Origin: Emiliania huxleyi CCMP1516 | Taxonomy: Eukaryota > Haptophyta > Isochrysidales > Noelaerhabdaceae | Reading direction: 5' to 3' | NCBI RefSeq assembly: GCF_000372725.1 | Contig: NW_005200378.1 | Coordinates: 25,569 to 89,568 of the forward strand | DNA: 64,000 nucleotides | Shown here: positions 10,376 through 21,888 of the stretch, piece by piece | How the letters are laid out: every line of letters starts with the position of its first letter | Position numbering within the stretch: the stretch's first letter is position 1 | The notes under the pieces: model-generated | The model's database searches: none | What the model was told of the DNA's origin: nothing | What the model saw: the letters and a program-made list of their open reading frames with translations, nothing else | Position numbers and translations under genes: made by a program

Positions 10376-11023
10376 TTGGCAGACGCGCAAAGGGATGCTA
10401 ACGCTGATCGTGACGGTAAGCTCTCGCGGGCAGCTAAGAGTGGCGAGTTCGAGCTCCCTGGTGTTGCGAGGCGGGGGTCGACGACGATCTCAGCCAGGTC
10501 TGCGGCATGTGCTTCGCTCGCACTGAGTCCCACTGAGTGGTCCTTCGAGGTGCGAGTCAGGAGGGATTGGGGCGGCTTCCCATGTGGCCTCGCGCGTTCG
10601 GTGAACGGCACTCTTCCGTTCCCGTTCCCGTTCCCGCAAGGGATCTCGAGGGGCGAGGCAGCGCCTGCAGCTGATCTGGCAGCTAGACCCGCCCCAGCGC
10701 CCGCCGCGAAGCCAGCCGCCAAGCCCAGGGCAGAGAAGCCCGCCGCAAGGAAGCCCGCGGCGAAGCCGGCAAAGGGGGGGAGGGCTTACATCGCAAAGGG
10801 CAGAAAACGACGGTGCAGCGGTGTGTGCGTTTTCCAGCGCAAGAGAGGTGCGTCGGAGAAGGATCAGCGGAAGAATTACCAGTGCCGGCACAGCCGCTGC
10901 CAGCCGGAACGCAATTCAAGCAACGGTCTTGGACGGACGATCAGGGGTACAGGGGAACGGGCGGGAGTGGGAGCGCATCGCGGCTTAGAAACGGCGGCGT
11001 GCCGCGGAATCCTGTTTTCTTAA
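10376..11023 (+). CDS. hypothetical basic protein, repeat-associated, doubtful
   Basis: A 215-residue frame with a conserved-looking module (KLSRAAKSGEFELPGVARRG at about 15-34), a Lys/Ala/Pro linker (AAKPAAKPRAEKPAARKPAA) and a Cys/His-bearing stretch (RKRRCSGVCVFQRKRG, then YQCRHSRCQ) that might be a small zinc site. The same first module is present in inverted orientation at 13605-13722, where only synonymous-like and conservative changes separate the peptides (KLSRAAKNGEFQFPGVARRG). That conservation argues the module once coded. It is probably part of a repeated gene family or mobile-element protein; no family recognised, and the frame may be incomplete. Confidence 0.3.
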   Translation: MADAQRDANADRDGKLSRAAKSGEFELPGVARRGSTTISARSAACASLALSPTEWSFEVRVRRDWGGFPCGLARSVNGTLPFPFPFPQGISRGEAAPAADLAARPAPAPAAKPAAKPRAEKPAARKPAAKPAKGGRAYIAKGRKRRCSGVCVFQRKRGASEKDQRKNYQCRHSRCQPERNSSNGLGRTIRGTGERAGVGAHRGLETAACRGILFS

Positions 11024-13474
11024 TGCCCGCATCCCACTGTACGACTGCATCGTCTTTCACAGACCTGTTATTGAGAAGAAATACGTCCTTCACAGCCTTG
11101 TTATTGAGATCCGGGTGCCATATATTGCAAGTAAGCAGGCCATTGCAAGTAAGCCTTTGCAAGTAAGACCCCCTCCTCCGTACGGCACTTTGAGGGGAGA
11201 AATGCCGGTCCTTTGACTAGGCGCCCCTGCGGCTGCGGCGCCGCGTGAAACGAAACTCGCTAGGACTCAGAAAGCTCCACGCGTGTTGACCAGTTTGACT
11301 CGCAGGAGGGGGTCTATCTAGGAACTAGTAGGAAGGGGCCTTCCTATATCGCGCGCAGCGCGCCTTTGGAAAATTGAGCTCTAGAGACGTGAAACGCAAA
11401 ATACAAGCTAGCCCGAGATCCGAAACACTGAAACGCGAAACACGGGCTGAAACACTGAAACACGAAACACAAGCTGGAACACCGAAATAACACCGCCGGG
11501 GGTCGAGGAACCCGAGACTAGTAACCAACCGATACTTGTACTCGAGTAGGAAGCATGTACTCGTAGACTACAAGGCGGGACTCGGGTCACCTCTAAACCC
11601 AACGACTACACTCGCAAGTGAGTACGACACTATACTAGACCCGAAGCGCACCCCGCGGCAGTACCTACTAACTCACGCCTCGTTTGTCGCTGCGTGCTCG
11701 TGGTGAGCTGTGGCGGCGGTCGAAGTTCGCCCAGATTCGGTGACGAGCGCCGGACGATAGTACCGCCTCTGTTCGCCCTGTGCATGTCAGGCCAGGCTGC
11801 AGCAGGGCACTACCAACGTGCTGCCCTGTTGCAGCCTGACTTTGCCCACTGTGCACAGTCGCCAGAGCACCACCACCGCCCGGCATCGTGTCACGGCGAG
11901 CTCCTTCTGCGCCCGCTCGCGAGGCTCTCGCGCTGGCACACTTTGGCCATCTGCTGCTCGCGTTCGGCGAGCTCTTCTCCGCACTCCTGCCACGGTGCCG
12001 TCACCACACACCTTCTGGCTGGCCTGAGCCGCGCGGGGTCGCCGGCGGGGGCAACGCGTCGACCTCTCTCTCTGGTGCACCACGGGCCGCAACGGCCTGC
12101 GAGCAGCGTGCGCGAGGAGGCAGTGTGCCGGCACAGTCGAGCCGGAGCATCGGGTTCTTGATGCTTGTGGGGTCAAGTCTGACCTTATGCGGCCTAATAT
12201 GCAATAATAATGCTATGCTCTCACCCAGCCTTTTGAGATATCATCCCTCAAAGTCGAATTTTCGTTTACTGGTGACCATCCATAGTTAGTACCGTCTGGC
12301 CGGTTTGCGTTTCTTAACGAAACACTTTAAGTCTCGACTATCACTAAGCTGCTTATGTGGCACCGCAGAGGCTCCCTTTGTGATGCCTCAGTGCCACCCC
12401 ATCCACTCACTAAGCCGTACGTAGACAAAAGGCGCTACTAAAAACGTAATCCCACATTCAAAAAAAAAACCTTCCTTCGGGGACACACGATTCCAGAAAT
12501 GGTTGTGTCCCCGCTCCTCGCTCGCCCGGGCGGAGGGCATGGCCGCGGAGGAGGCGAGTACACGCTGCCAGGCCTTCCGCAGACAGCCTCTTGGGCAGAC
12601 TGAGGGTCGGCTTTGCGTGGCGTGGCCCGTACGCTGCGCTGCGCAAAGCTGCGTATGCGGAGGGAGCATCCTGTGCTTCCACCGGGAAGTGCGCACCTCC
12701 TGCAGCTGGCGGAAGGCCGTGCCGCCGCTCGCCTGCTCCGTGGACAGGGCGGGGAGGCGGTGCCGCAGCGCCGCAGCGTCCGCTGCACGCCGGTGCAGCA
12801 CTCTGCTGCCTGGTGGGCAGCATGCTGGTGCTGTGCGCGACGTTTTCGAGGCTGCAGTGGCGCTGCACCGCAAGCCACGGCGAGTGGCACGCAGCATGCG
12901 CGGCGCCGCGCTTGGCCCGGACAGCGCCAGAGAGTGCCCTCGATGGGCCAGCCTGCGCGGCGCGAGCGCCGCACAAGCTGACGCATCGTCTGCCATTCTC
13001 TGGTCGACGGCGGTCAATCTCACGATTGTCGATCAAAACCGGCGGGCTTTGTGACGCCGTTTACGCAATCGTTTTTTTGGCTTCGCTTTCTCTTTTGCTT
13101 GTTTTTATTTCGTTTTTTCTTTTACGAAGCGACGGAGGCGGGGGCGGGCGGGCGCTAACTACGGGCAACTACATGTCGAAGGTTCGAGGTCGACTACTCG
13201 CCGCCTGGGTCGTTTGGGGCGCGCGGCTCCGTCGAGGACCGGGCGCGCCCCTTTCCCGGCGCGGCGTAGGTCCCACTCTGACGTATAGAGGGGAAGCACG
13301 GACAACGGCCCAACTCGTCAATTCCACTCATCTTCTGGTGCCTAGCCCCGTGCAGCGGCGGTCCGGCAGGCTGCCCCCAAGGCCCCCTGGGCCGCTGCGG
13401 GTTTTGGAGTTATGCTTTGGCACAGCTTCGGCGATGGCGGCCCCTCTCTGGGGCTTGCATAGGCGGGGAGTCTC
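11024..13474. other. long spacer, lower GC in parts, no supported gene
   Basis: Contains three short ATTGCAAGTAAG-type repeats (11124-11168), GAAACAC-type repeats (11424-11475), an imperfect hairpin around GTCAGGCCAGGCTGCAGCAG (11787-11840) and a less GC-rich stretch at about 12170-12480. Overlapping frames at 12390-13050 on both strands have no family similarity I can recognise. Confidence 0.45.
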
Positions 13475-13574
13475 NNNNNNNNNNNNNNNNNNNNNNNNNN
13501 NNNNNNNNNNNNNNNNNNNNNNNNNNNNNNNNNNNNNNNNNNNNNNNNNNNNNNNNNNNNNNNNNNNNNNNNNN
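13475..13574. other. assembly gap of exactly 100 N
   Basis: One hundred N bases, the conventional gap size, so the true distance is unknown. Frames spanning it are meaningless. Confidence 0.99.
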
Positions 13575-13604
13575 ATCCCCCCTCTCTCGCGCCTGGAAGG
13601 ACCG

Positions 13605-13722
13605 GGCAGTCCCCCTCAGGGCGCGCCAAGCACATGCCGCAGTCTTGTCTGAGATCGTGGTCGACCCCCGCCGCGCAACGCCAGGGAACTGGAACTCGCC
13701 ATTCTTAGCAGCTCGCGAGAGC
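13605..13722 (-). repeat. inverted partial copy of the 10.4-kb module
   Basis: The reverse complement matches about 10410-10520, including AAGCTCTCGCG and GGGGGTCGAC, and encodes the same peptide module (KLSRAAKNGEFQFPGVARRG then STTISDKTAACAW). It abuts a poly-G run (13728-13745) and the assembly gap. Confidence 0.65.
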
Positions 13723-14179
13723 TTAGAGGGGGGGGGGGGGGGGGGCTCGGGGGCGCGCAGGACAGAGGCTCGGCGATCATCGGCTCGCCGAGGGGGGAAC
13801 GAGGAGGGGGGATGGGCGGTCGGCGTCGAGTAGAGCGGCAGGCGCGTACGGGGTAGCCGTCACTTTCCTGCCTCACAAGGGCGGGGCTGTCCCGGAAAGT
13901 GAGAGACGCCGGGCAGCGTGGCGCATCATTGAACCCTCCCATACGTGCTCGTGCTCCTCCTACGCTGTCCCATCTCCTCATCTCTTTCCCACCTAGGCGG
14001 GGCGGGGGTCGGGGGGGCGGCGGGCGCGGGTGCGAGGTGCGGTGCGGTGCGTGCAATCGTGTGTTTGGCGTCATGTCGTGTGTGCCTTCGCTTGTACCTA
14101 TTAACAACGAAGTCTAGCTCAAAAAAAATATATATATATAAATCACACCCAAACGGACAGGTCCCCATCAAGTTGTTTG
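13723..14179. other. spacer upstream of small secreted protein gene
   Basis: Poly-G run, Pro/Arg-rich artefact frames, and an A/T-rich patch with (TA)n at 14128-14141, about 40 bp before the ATG at 14180. The TA patch may serve as a TATA-like element. Confidence 0.4.
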
Positions 14180-14629
14180 ATGAAGGTGCTGCTGCTCCTG
14201 GCCGGCGCGGCTGGTGCCGCGAGCATGCCGGCTGTGCCGGCCCGCTCGCTCGAGTTCGGCGTGAGCAAGGAGTGCGTGGACAGCCCGCCCAACGTGATTC
14301 AACAGCTTGCAAAACAGATGAACGCCGCAAACGTCGAGTCGTGCGCCGACATCAGCAAAGCCACCACCATCTGCGAGAGCAGCACCGGATGCGGCGAGTA
14401 CGCATCCGGCCAAAAGATTAACATCTGCATCGGGACGGTGGCCCTGCAGCTGTGCTGCCAAAGCTGTGCGCAGGCACAAGAGGCTGGTTACCCAACAGGT
14501 GGGCCTCTTCTGCAAGACACTCGCGGGTTCATGGTGGGCATCCAGTCTGCTGGAGACCGAAGCTTTGGAACCGATGAGGCCGAGCAGCAAGCGCTTGCGG
14601 CCATCGCGATGCTGCAGCAGCAAGGCTAG
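14180..14629 (+). CDS. small secreted cysteine-rich protein, unknown
   Basis: A 149-residue single-exon protein. MKVLLLLAGAAGAASM is a clear signal peptide. The mature part contains eight cysteines within about 75 residues, ending IGTVALQLCCQSCAQAQ; the spacing and the final CCxxC recall ShK-type or other small disulphide domains, but no exact family match is claimed. The C-terminal third (residues ~100-149) is Cys-free, with an acidic/Ala/Gln tail ending AMLQQQG. The ATG at 14180 is chosen over a non-ATG codon one triplet upstream. It stands alone; the nearest neighbours are repeats. Confidence 0.65.
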   Translation: MKVLLLLAGAAGAASMPAVPARSLEFGVSKECVDSPPNVIQQLAKQMNAANVESCADISKATTICESSTGCGEYASGQKINICIGTVALQLCCQSCAQAQEAGYPTGGPLLQDTRGFMVGIQSAGDRSFGTDEAEQQALAAIAMLQQQG

Positions 14630-16013
14630 CGCAGCCTGTCCAAGAGTCAAAACAAGCGACGAGACGATGAACAGCAGAGCATGTTCATCTCTGGCACACG
14701 CTTCCCTTGCGCTTCCCAAGGACGTCCTGACTCGGATGGGTCGCAGCGCGAAGACAATTAAGTGCTAGGCGCGCGCGCATGGGGACGACTGCTAATCGCT
14801 CTCTTTCTACCCCGTACCGGGAACTGATAGAGAGCACCCAGAGAGCACCCTCCACCGTACACTGTACTGATAAAGAGCACCGTAGTAGGTGTGCACATCG
14901 TGCATGAAGCCTGACATGATGCTAGCATGATGCAGGTTGAAAACTAGTTGAAAACATGATGCACAAAAAGGTGAACAAGGTAAAGCCGTACGACTTCAGC
15001 TTCAGCTTTATTTAGGGCAGGGGGCAGGGGCCACTAGCGGTTCACTGTCGTAAGTCCTTTCGTGCTGCTCCATTTATTTTGCTTTACGGAGGCGGTAGCC
15101 CCCGTGTCCAGCCTTGCGCGGTCCGAGCCGCAGCGCTGTTCAAAGTCGGTTCAGGACGCGCAGAGAGGTGCCGCTGCAAATTCCGATCAGGTCATGCAAA
15201 ATAAATCCGAGAAATATTCGGCGGTGTACGGCCGTTTTTGCTTTTTGCTCCTTCTTCAGGCACCTTGCCTTGGCTTGCCCATCGATGTGCACCATTTCGG
15301 GCGGATGTCCGGACCCGGAGAGCGCGACAAGCGGGAGCGGAATGGCGGATCCGGCCTCACGCCCGTCAAGACCAAGCGTCCCTCCGTCGGGGCAACCCGG
15401 TCCGCCGTCGGGCCGCCGCTCGGGCCGGCTGGCGGCGGTGACGACGGCGCCGATTATGGGCCATGGAGTTACCGAGTACACCTGTAGGATGATCTTGCGG
15501 CGTGTTTCTGGCCTTGGATTCGTGATTAGCACCCTAAATAATGCCGGGGACCGCCCTTACCCGGAGAATTCGGGAGGTCGAGAAATCGACCCCTTTGGCC
15601 GCTGGTACCCTTCAGCGGAGAGTCCCGGACTCAGCCAACTCCCCAAACCCAGCTGGCATTTGACTTGCCAAACGGCCCTCTCCGCTCACCCCCTGCGCGC
15701 CCCGGCCTGCGCCCGGCCCTATACGTGCGCGATGCCCAAACCGCCGCGCGCGCCGCCGGGAGCACCGCCGCGGCCAGTCGTGCGCGCAAGCCCGCCCTCT
15801 CACCGCGCGCCCGTGGGCCGCCCCGGCTGACCGTTCGCACATCGCCTCGACAGGCGTCGTCCAGCAGACCTGACGTCCGAGAGGGCGCTACTTTATATGT
15901 GGCGACCGGTACTTTATTGCCGGAAGCGGATGTTCTCGGCGGGCAAGTCGGAGCGGAGGTGCGTGCGCCTTCGCTCACCCCTCCTTTTCCTGATCTCAAT
16001 GCGGATCTGACGT
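14630..16013. other. spacer before retroelement, no supported gene
   Basis: Short related phrases (GATAGAGAGCACC, GATAAAGAGCACC at about 14826-14880) and GC-bias frames only. No LTR or tRNA primer-binding site could be recognised here. Confidence 0.4.
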
Positions 16014-19000
16014 GGTTCCACCAAGCGTTACCTGCGGATGGTGCGCCGTAGAGGTTGCCGACCTCGCACACCATGTCCTTCTCCTCGCCGGTGATGGGAT
16101 CGATGTAGCAGTACTCGGGCTTGCCCTTGAGCCCCTTCGGCATCTCGCAGTACCAGGTCTCGCCCTCCCCGCGCTCCGCCCAGGTGTACGCCATGGGCTG
16201 GTCGCACGTGATGAGCTCCATGTCCTCCTGCGCGGCCACGTTGAGCACGGTGCGGGTCGTGCCGTAGCGGACCACGCTCGCGAAGGTCTTGGTGAAGTCG
16301 ACGCCGGGCCGCATCAGGTTGCCCATGACACAGCCGCGCCACTTGCATCGGCCGTCGGACTTCCGGGAGGCGATCTCCTTACGACACGCTCGCCGAGATG
16401 TTGGCGGACGAGGACGCCGACCACTACGACGACATCAAGAAGGGCATCGCGGCGATCAAGTCGCTCATCGAGTCGGAGGACACGAACTCCAAGAACGTGC
16501 GCACGAAGGCGCTGCGCGCGGATCTCGAGAAGGCGTACTCCCCCGACGCTCTCAAGGACCTCACGTCCGCGAGCCTCGCCAAGTTCAAGACGGGCATCGA
16601 GCAGGCGAACAAGTTGCTCAAGGACTCCCAGTGGCACCTCCCCGACGAGGTGATCGAGGAATACATCCTCGACGCGATCGCCGCCAAGGGGGCCACGCTC
16701 GGCGCAAACATGCGCGTGCAGATCGGCATACAGCGCCAACTCGCCGCGCAATCGGGCAAGACGTACGGCCTCAAGGCGTCCACGCTCGCGATGCAGGGCA
16801 TCCTCGACCAAGACAACGCGGACCGCGCCAACGAGGCCAAGGCGGCTGCGCAGGCGGCGTTCGAGGCGGAGATTGCCTCGCAAGGCGTGCTCAAGGAGAA
16901 GCTCGCGGCCGCCGAGTCCCAGGTCGCCGCTCTCCAGGCGCAGATCAAGTCCGACAAGGGCGGCGGGGACCGCGGCGGCCGCGCAGCCGCTGGGCGCAAG
17001 CCGTGCCCCCACTGCAATGGGTTGCACGGTGGCAAGTGCATCGGCGACCTCATCTGCAAGGGGGTCCCTGTCGCCAAGGTGCTCGAGGAACTCCCCGACC
17101 GCATCGACCACGAGACGAAGGTGCGCATGGCCCAGTCCTCGTACAAGAAGGTGTGCGCCAAGTCCCCCGGCCGCACCCTCCCGCACGACCCCTTCAAGAA
17201 GTCGGACTCCACCGCGACCGACCACGAGGAGGTGCGGGCGGCGCTGGCCGACTCTGTCACCCGCACATTCGACCCGGACGGCATCGTCGGCGGCTTTGTC
17301 GCTGGCGTCGGCACCGACCAGGTCGAGGACACCTTCCCCGACTCCAACCCCACCGACACGCCCGCCATCCTCAAGGCCAAGACGGCGGCGCGCAATGCGG
17401 CGGAGGCACGGGCGCGCGGCGGGCTGTGGGTCAAGTTCACCTCGTTCGTCACCGCGCTGCCTCGCCCGTACATCGGCGCTTCCATCCTACTCGTCCTGCT
17501 CGCATGCCTCATCCCGGTCTACATGGGCTCGCCTGCCTCGATCGGCACGCCTGTGGCCGACGCCGTGGACGAGCCCTCGAACATGGGCGTGATGGTCGAG
17601 TCCGTCACCGCACTACCCCTCGAGCTGTCCACCGGGCCGGCGACTGGCTCAGGTGGCGGAGCTGAGTACGCCATCGAGGAGGACCCGCTCCAGCCGATCT
17701 ACCGCAAGGTCGCGGGCGACATGTTCCGCGCGGTGAATGACATCGACGTGCCCAAGACGGTCCCGCTCGTCCTCTCGTACACGTGCATCATGCTCGCCAT
17801 GTACGTGGCGCGCATGGACGCGATGCAGGCACACGCGCTTGTCGGGCATGTCAAGGTCGTCGACGCGTACGACACGACCGCCGGTGTGAACATGCTGGGA
17901 TCGTATGCCGCTGGCGTCGACTCCAAGGCGGGCATGAACATGTTCCCGACGCCCGACTACTTCCCTCACGGGTGGCGCGAGCCCGAGAAGCCCATCTACA
18001 TCCGCTGCGCAAACAACGACTACCTCAAGGCGAAGGGCGTCGGCACCGCGTACGCCTTCGCGCTGGCTGACCCGACCAAGCCGCAGGACACCAAGGTTGT
18101 GAACACCGAGTGGGTGAACGCGCTGTACGCGCCCGGACTCGCCATGCCTCTCGTCAGCGTCAAGGAGTGCAAGGCGCAGAACATCGTGGTCCGCTTCGAC
18201 CTCTGCCCACCACGCTTCAACTACCCCTCCGGGCAGACCATCTACTTCGGGGAGGACTTCAACATCCACCTGATGCCGCTCGGCGCATCCGTCGGCGCCA
18301 ACGCCGCCAAGGCCATCGTGCGCGGCAAGCCGGGGCGGCGCCCGACGGATGGCACCTTCTGGCGGCACGCCCTGTGCATCTCCGGCGACGCGCTAAAGGA
18401 CCTCAGCAAGATCGCGGACGGCGTGCCGGACCTCTCCAAGATGGACCGCAACGAGGGCCTCGACGACGCCGCGCTGCAGGCGAACGCCAAGTACCACGCG
18501 CGGCGCAGCACCGGCCGGCCACTGGCCACTCGCTTCGGGGGCTCGTCGCACTACGACCTCTGGTCGCCCAAGGGTGTGGTAGGCGTCGATGGGCACCGCT
18601 ACGCACTCATGGTCGTCGACGAGCACACCAGCACCATCACGCCGTACATCCTGCAGACCAAGGGCCAGACGCCTGCCTACCTGCGCAAGTACTTCGCCGA
18701 GAACGAGGGAAAGGACGGCCACACGTTCCGCGGAGGAGTTGCGTTCTGCGACAACGAGGTCGTCCTCAACTCCAGCGCCGTGCGCGAGCTCTGCCTCAAG
18801 TACGGCATCACCCTCCGCAACAGCTGCCCCTACGAGCCGTGGCAGAATGGGGCGTGCGAGCGTGCGAACGCTACCTGCGGCAGGATCGTGCGGGAGATGA
18901 TGGCACGCGCAGGGGGGCATGGCGCCGCCCAGCTCTACCAGTACTGGGGCTACGCCTGGGTGTACGCGGCCACCATCGCCAACGCCACCTTCGCCGTGCG

Positions 19001-21888
19001 CGACACCGGCAAGTCAGCGTACGAGCTCAAGACCGGGCAGCGCCCCAAGATGAACATGTTCTACCCGTGGGCGTGCAAGATGATCGTCAAGTCGCCCTCC
19101 CACCTTGTGGCGAACGGTGTCTCACCCACGGGCGAGATGGCGGCCTTCCTCGGCATCTCGCGCACTTCGCCCGGCTGGAAGTACGTCATCACCGAGGGTC
19201 CGCGCAAGGGGCACATCGGCACCACCACGCAGGCGACATTCTGCGTCAACGAGCTCTGGAACGGCATCGAGTACCGTGCTCCTACCTCCGACCTCACCCC
19301 GACGGACATCGAGGGCGCGTGGCCGGAGCCTGTGACCGCGGACGAGACGCCCGACGAGTCGGACAAGGCTACGCTCGACAACAACGTGACCCGCGGCGAC
19401 TCCGTCTTCCTCCCCACCACCGACAACCACGCCGGGGGGCTGACCCTCGACGAGGAGGTGGTGATCATGCCAGACCCGGCCAACGACGGCAACGTCAACC
19501 CGCCGCGGCTGCGGGTGGTGCGCGGGTGTGGTAGGCGTCGATGGGCACCGCTACGCACTCATGGTCGTCGACGAGCACACCAGCACCATCACGCCGTACA
19601 TCCTGCAGACCAAGGGCCAGACGCCTGCCTACCTGCGCAAGTACTTCGCCGAGAACGAGGGAAAGGACGGCCACACGTTCCGCGGAGGAGTTGCGTTCTG
19701 CGACAACGAGGTCGTCCTCAACTCCAGCGCCGTGCGCGAGCTCTGCCTCAAGTACGGCATCACCCTCCGCAACAGCTGCCCCTACGAGCCGTGGCAGAAT
19801 GGGGCGTGCGAGCGTGCGAACGCTACCTGCGGCAGAATCGTGCGGGAGATGATGGCACGCGCAGGGGGGCATGGCGCCGCCCAGCTCTACCAGTACTGGG
19901 GCTACGCCTGGGTGTACGCGGCCACCATCGCCAACGCCACCTTCGCCGTGCGCGACACCGGCAAGTCAGCGTACGAGCTCAAGACCGGGCAGCGCCCCAA
20001 GATGAACATGTTCTACCCGTGGGCGTGCAAGATGATCGTCAAGTCGCCCTCCCACCTTGTGGCGAACGGTGTCTCACCCACGGGCGAGATGGCGGCCTTC
20101 CTCGGCATCTCGCGCACTTCGCCCGGCTGGAAGTACGTCATCACCGAGGGTCCGCGCAAGGGGCACATCGGCACCACCACGCAGGCGACATTCTGCGTCA
20201 ACGAGCTCTGGAACGGCATCGAGTACCGTGCTCCTACCTCCGACCTCACCCCGACGGACATCGAGGGCGCGTGGCCGGAGCCTGTGACCGCGGACGAGAC
20301 GCCCGACGAGTCGGACAAGGCTACGCTCGACAACAACGTGACCCGCGGCGACTCCGTCTTCCTCCCCACCACCGACAACCACGCCGGGGGGCTGACCCTC
20401 GACGAGGAGGTGGTGATCATGCCAGACCCGGCCAACGACGGCAACGTCAACCCGCCCGCAGCGGGTGCGCCTGCGCCGCGCACCACCCGCAGCCGCGGCG
20501 GCGTCTCGACGGGCGAGTACAACAACATGCTCAACGCCCGCCTCGCCGCCAATGCCACGCCCTTCGGCATCTGGGCGGCTGCGGCGGCCGCATCCCCATC
20601 GTCGTCGGTCTACCGCAACACCACGGACCAGTGCGTCGCGTACATGTCGAGCGTGGACGGCCAGATCATGCCCATGCCGGACAACATCGTGCCCAAGCAC
20701 TACAAGGACATCGCCAACATCCGCGACCCCAAGCTGCGCGACGCGTGGTACAAGGCGTATGACACCGAGTTCCTCGGCCTCATCCAGAACGGCACGCTCA
20801 AGCCCATGCGCCGCCCCGCCAAGGTGCGCGTCCTCCCGCTGAAGGAGATCGCCTCCCGGAAGTCCGACGGCCGGTGCAAGTGGCGCGGCTGTGTCATGGG
20901 CAACCTGATGCGGCCCGGCGTCGACTTCACCAAGACCTTCGCGAGCGTCGTCCGCTACGGCACGACCCGCACCGTGCTCAACGTGGCCGCGCAGGAGGAC
21001 ATGGAACTCATCACGTGCGACCAGCCCATGGCGTACACCTGGGCGGAGCGCGGGGAGGGCGAGACCTGGTACTGCGAGATGCCGAAGGGGCTCAAGGGCA
21101 AGCCCGAGTACTGCTACATCGACCCCATCACCGGCGAGGAGAAGGACATGGTGTGCGAGGTCGGCAACCTCTACGGCGCACCATCCGCAGGTAACGCTTG
21201 GTGGAACCACGTCAAGTCCATCAACAAGGCGTTTCCTGGGCTCGTTCAGTCCGAGGCGGACCCGAGCTGCTTCGTCCTCACCCGCAACAGCACGAAACTC
21301 ATCGTCGTCATCTACGTGGACGACTTCGGCATCTTCCACTCCGGGACCACCGCTGGCAGGGCGCTCGCGCACGAGTACATCGAGCACTTCAACAAGCACG
21401 TCGGCAAGCCGCTCAAGGTCCACGAGGGAAAGGTGCACGAGTTCCTCGGGCTCAACATCACCAAGACGCAGACCGGTTTCAAGCTGTCTGCCAGCAAGTA
21501 CATCGACACGCTGCGCGCGCGCTTCTTCCCGTCAGGCGTCACGCACGCGGGCTACAAGGTGCCCGCGGACAAGGACCTCCCGTCCATCGTCATCAGCGCA
21601 GCCGAGAAGAAGACCGCGCCCGACCCGCAGCTCCTCCAGCGCTGCCAGTGCCTCATCGGCAGCCTCATGTTCGCCACCAACGCGCGCCCCGACATCCAGT
21701 ACACCGTCTCGCAGCTGGCGCGCTGCATGGCTTGGCCCGACGCGAACATCGAGGCCGCCGCCGAGCGCTGCCTCATCTACCTCATCGGCACGCAGGACCT
21801 CGGCCTCCACTACGAGCGCGTCGCCGACCCCAAGCTCTTCGGCTGCTCCGACGCGAACTGGTGCACCCGCCAGAGCACCTCGAGCTAG
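16014..21888 (+). mobile_element. Ty1/copia-like LTR retrotransposon remnant (broken)
   Basis: A fossil copia-type polyprotein region. In order: a Gag-like helical part with a zinc-knuckle-like CPHCNGLHGGKC; a hydrophobic, possibly membrane-spanning stretch at about 17460-17540; a copia integrase core (DLWSPKGVVGVDGHRYALMV); and a reverse transcriptase with the FGIFHSG-flanked YVDD box, then the start of RNase H (GCSDANWCT), where similarity stops near 21888. The Gag-integrase-RT order is that of Pseudoviridae/copia. The locus is rearranged: part of the integrase half is present twice as near-identical direct repeats, and a short piece of the RT region lies inverted at the left edge (about 16014-16380). 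It is broken in a handful of places. No flanking LTR pair was recognised. Near-identity of the repeated parts suggests a young insertion or rearrangement, or partly an assembly artefact. Confidence 0.85.

Noticed and set aside
16314-17512. Long minus-strand frames opposite the copia Gag-like part
   Set aside because: Antisense GC-bias frames; the plus strand carries the recognisable domains.
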